Shown here one piece after another: positions 63,863-64,000 of a stretch of DNA of 64,000 nt. Numbering within the stretch: position 1 is the stretch's first letter; every line of letters begins with the position of its first letter. The notes beneath the pieces were generated by a model. It made no database searches and was not told the DNA's origin. It saw only the letters and a program-made list of their open reading frames with translations. Both the position numbers and the translations under genes were made by a program. This DNA comes from Delftia acidovorans (GTDB lineage: Bacteria > Pseudomonadota > Gammaproteobacteria > Burkholderiales > Burkholderiaceae_C), in NCBI GenBank assembly GCA_031286585.1, contig JAITUC010000038.1, forward strand, positions 620,001 through 684,000, written 5' to 3'.

Positions 63863-64000
63863 ATGAAAACTTCCGAACCATCTTTCGATTCATTGCCGCC
63901 CCGCGAGCGCATCCTGGTGGCGGCCCATGGTCTCTTCTACGGGGAGGGCATCAGGGCCACGGGCGTGGACCGGATCATCGAGCGGTCGTCGGTCAGCAAA
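63863..64000 (+). CDS. TetR-family transcriptional regulator, 3' end cut by window edge
   Basis: About 46 N-terminal residues are present: PPRERILVAAHGLFYGEGIR then ATGVDRIIERSSVSK, the start of a TetR DNA-binding domain. The turn region ending in VSK and the YGEGIRATGVD phrase are characteristic of the family. The effector domain is beyond the window. It is divergent from the DUF1348 gene and has two operator copies immediately upstream, so it is likely autoregulated. Confidence 0.85.
   Translation, partial: MKTSEPSFDSLPPRERILVAAHGLFYGEGIRATGVDRIIERSSVSK

Overview
The window looks like a chromosomal segment of a high-GC betaproteobacterium, most likely Burkholderiales/Comamonadaceae (Delftia, Comamonas or Acidovorax type). 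The reasons are the many LysR regulators, orphan Bug/TctC solute receptors, a Burkholderia-type porin, the IorAB hydroxylase, the codon use and the IPTL-CTERM-like tail of a DUF11 protein. The genus is an inference. I see no rRNA, tRNA, insertion sequence, integrase or CRISPR array.

Region 1 (1-13306, all minus strand) is a surface-polysaccharide locus. Transcription order is DUF2304 protein, manC, gmd, a DegT/perosamine-type aminotransferase, Wzm/Wzt ABC exporter, two glycosyltransferases, a PerB/PglD-type N-acetyltransferase, a large membrane protein, and a second DegT aminotransferase cut by the left edge. The enzymes fit GDP-mannose -> GDP-4-keto-6-deoxymannose -> GDP-perosamine -> GDP-N-acetylperosamine, then assembly and ABC export. 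The export half (about 1-9100) is clearly AT-rich against the rest of the window, which suggests horizontal exchange.

Region 2 (13618-19166, plus) is an NAD salvage and finishing cluster: nicotinamidase-like hydrolase, pncB, glutamine-dependent nadE, a NadM-Nudix fusion, and a GNAT protein. Region 3 (19211-33357) has two divergent units. On the minus strand lie an O-acetylhomoserine sulfhydrylase-type enzyme, an isopenicillin-N-synthase-family oxygenase, a MetQ/MetN/MetI importer, a VOC protein and a CysB-like regulator. On the plus strand lie an SsuABC-like importer, a membrane cytochrome c and a two-subunit IorAB molybdenum hydroxylase. I read this as organosulfur scavenging next to oxidation of an imported heterocycle or aldehyde.

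Region 4 (33392-37304) holds a LysR gene followed by a coupled quinone oxidoreductase/LysR/EamA exporter unit. Region 5 (37436-46045) is a compact catabolic operon on the minus strand: FAH-family hydrolase, HyuA, HyuB, a small Cys-containing protein, a CobW-type GTPase, a Bug receptor and a porin, with a divergent LysR gene at 46046. It is my best candidate for an undescribed system: a carboxylase- or hydantoinase-like enzyme with its own metallochaperone and its own uptake route.

Region 6 (47017-52471) carries a GhrA-like dehydrogenase/VOC pair with a divergent LysR gene, and an M20 peptidase/Bug receptor pair with a divergent IclR gene. Region 7 (52530-64000) carries a 1308-residue DUF11 repeat protein, an RtcB-family ligase with a leader hairpin, and an AcoR-type activator divergent from an aldehyde dehydrogenase/DUF779 operon that has a near-consensus sigma-54 promoter. 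It ends with a periplasmic PrxQ-like peroxiredoxin, a DUF1348 protein and a TetR gene cut by the right edge. Many start codons were moved inward from the longest frame on the basis of homology and Shine-Dalgarno sites.
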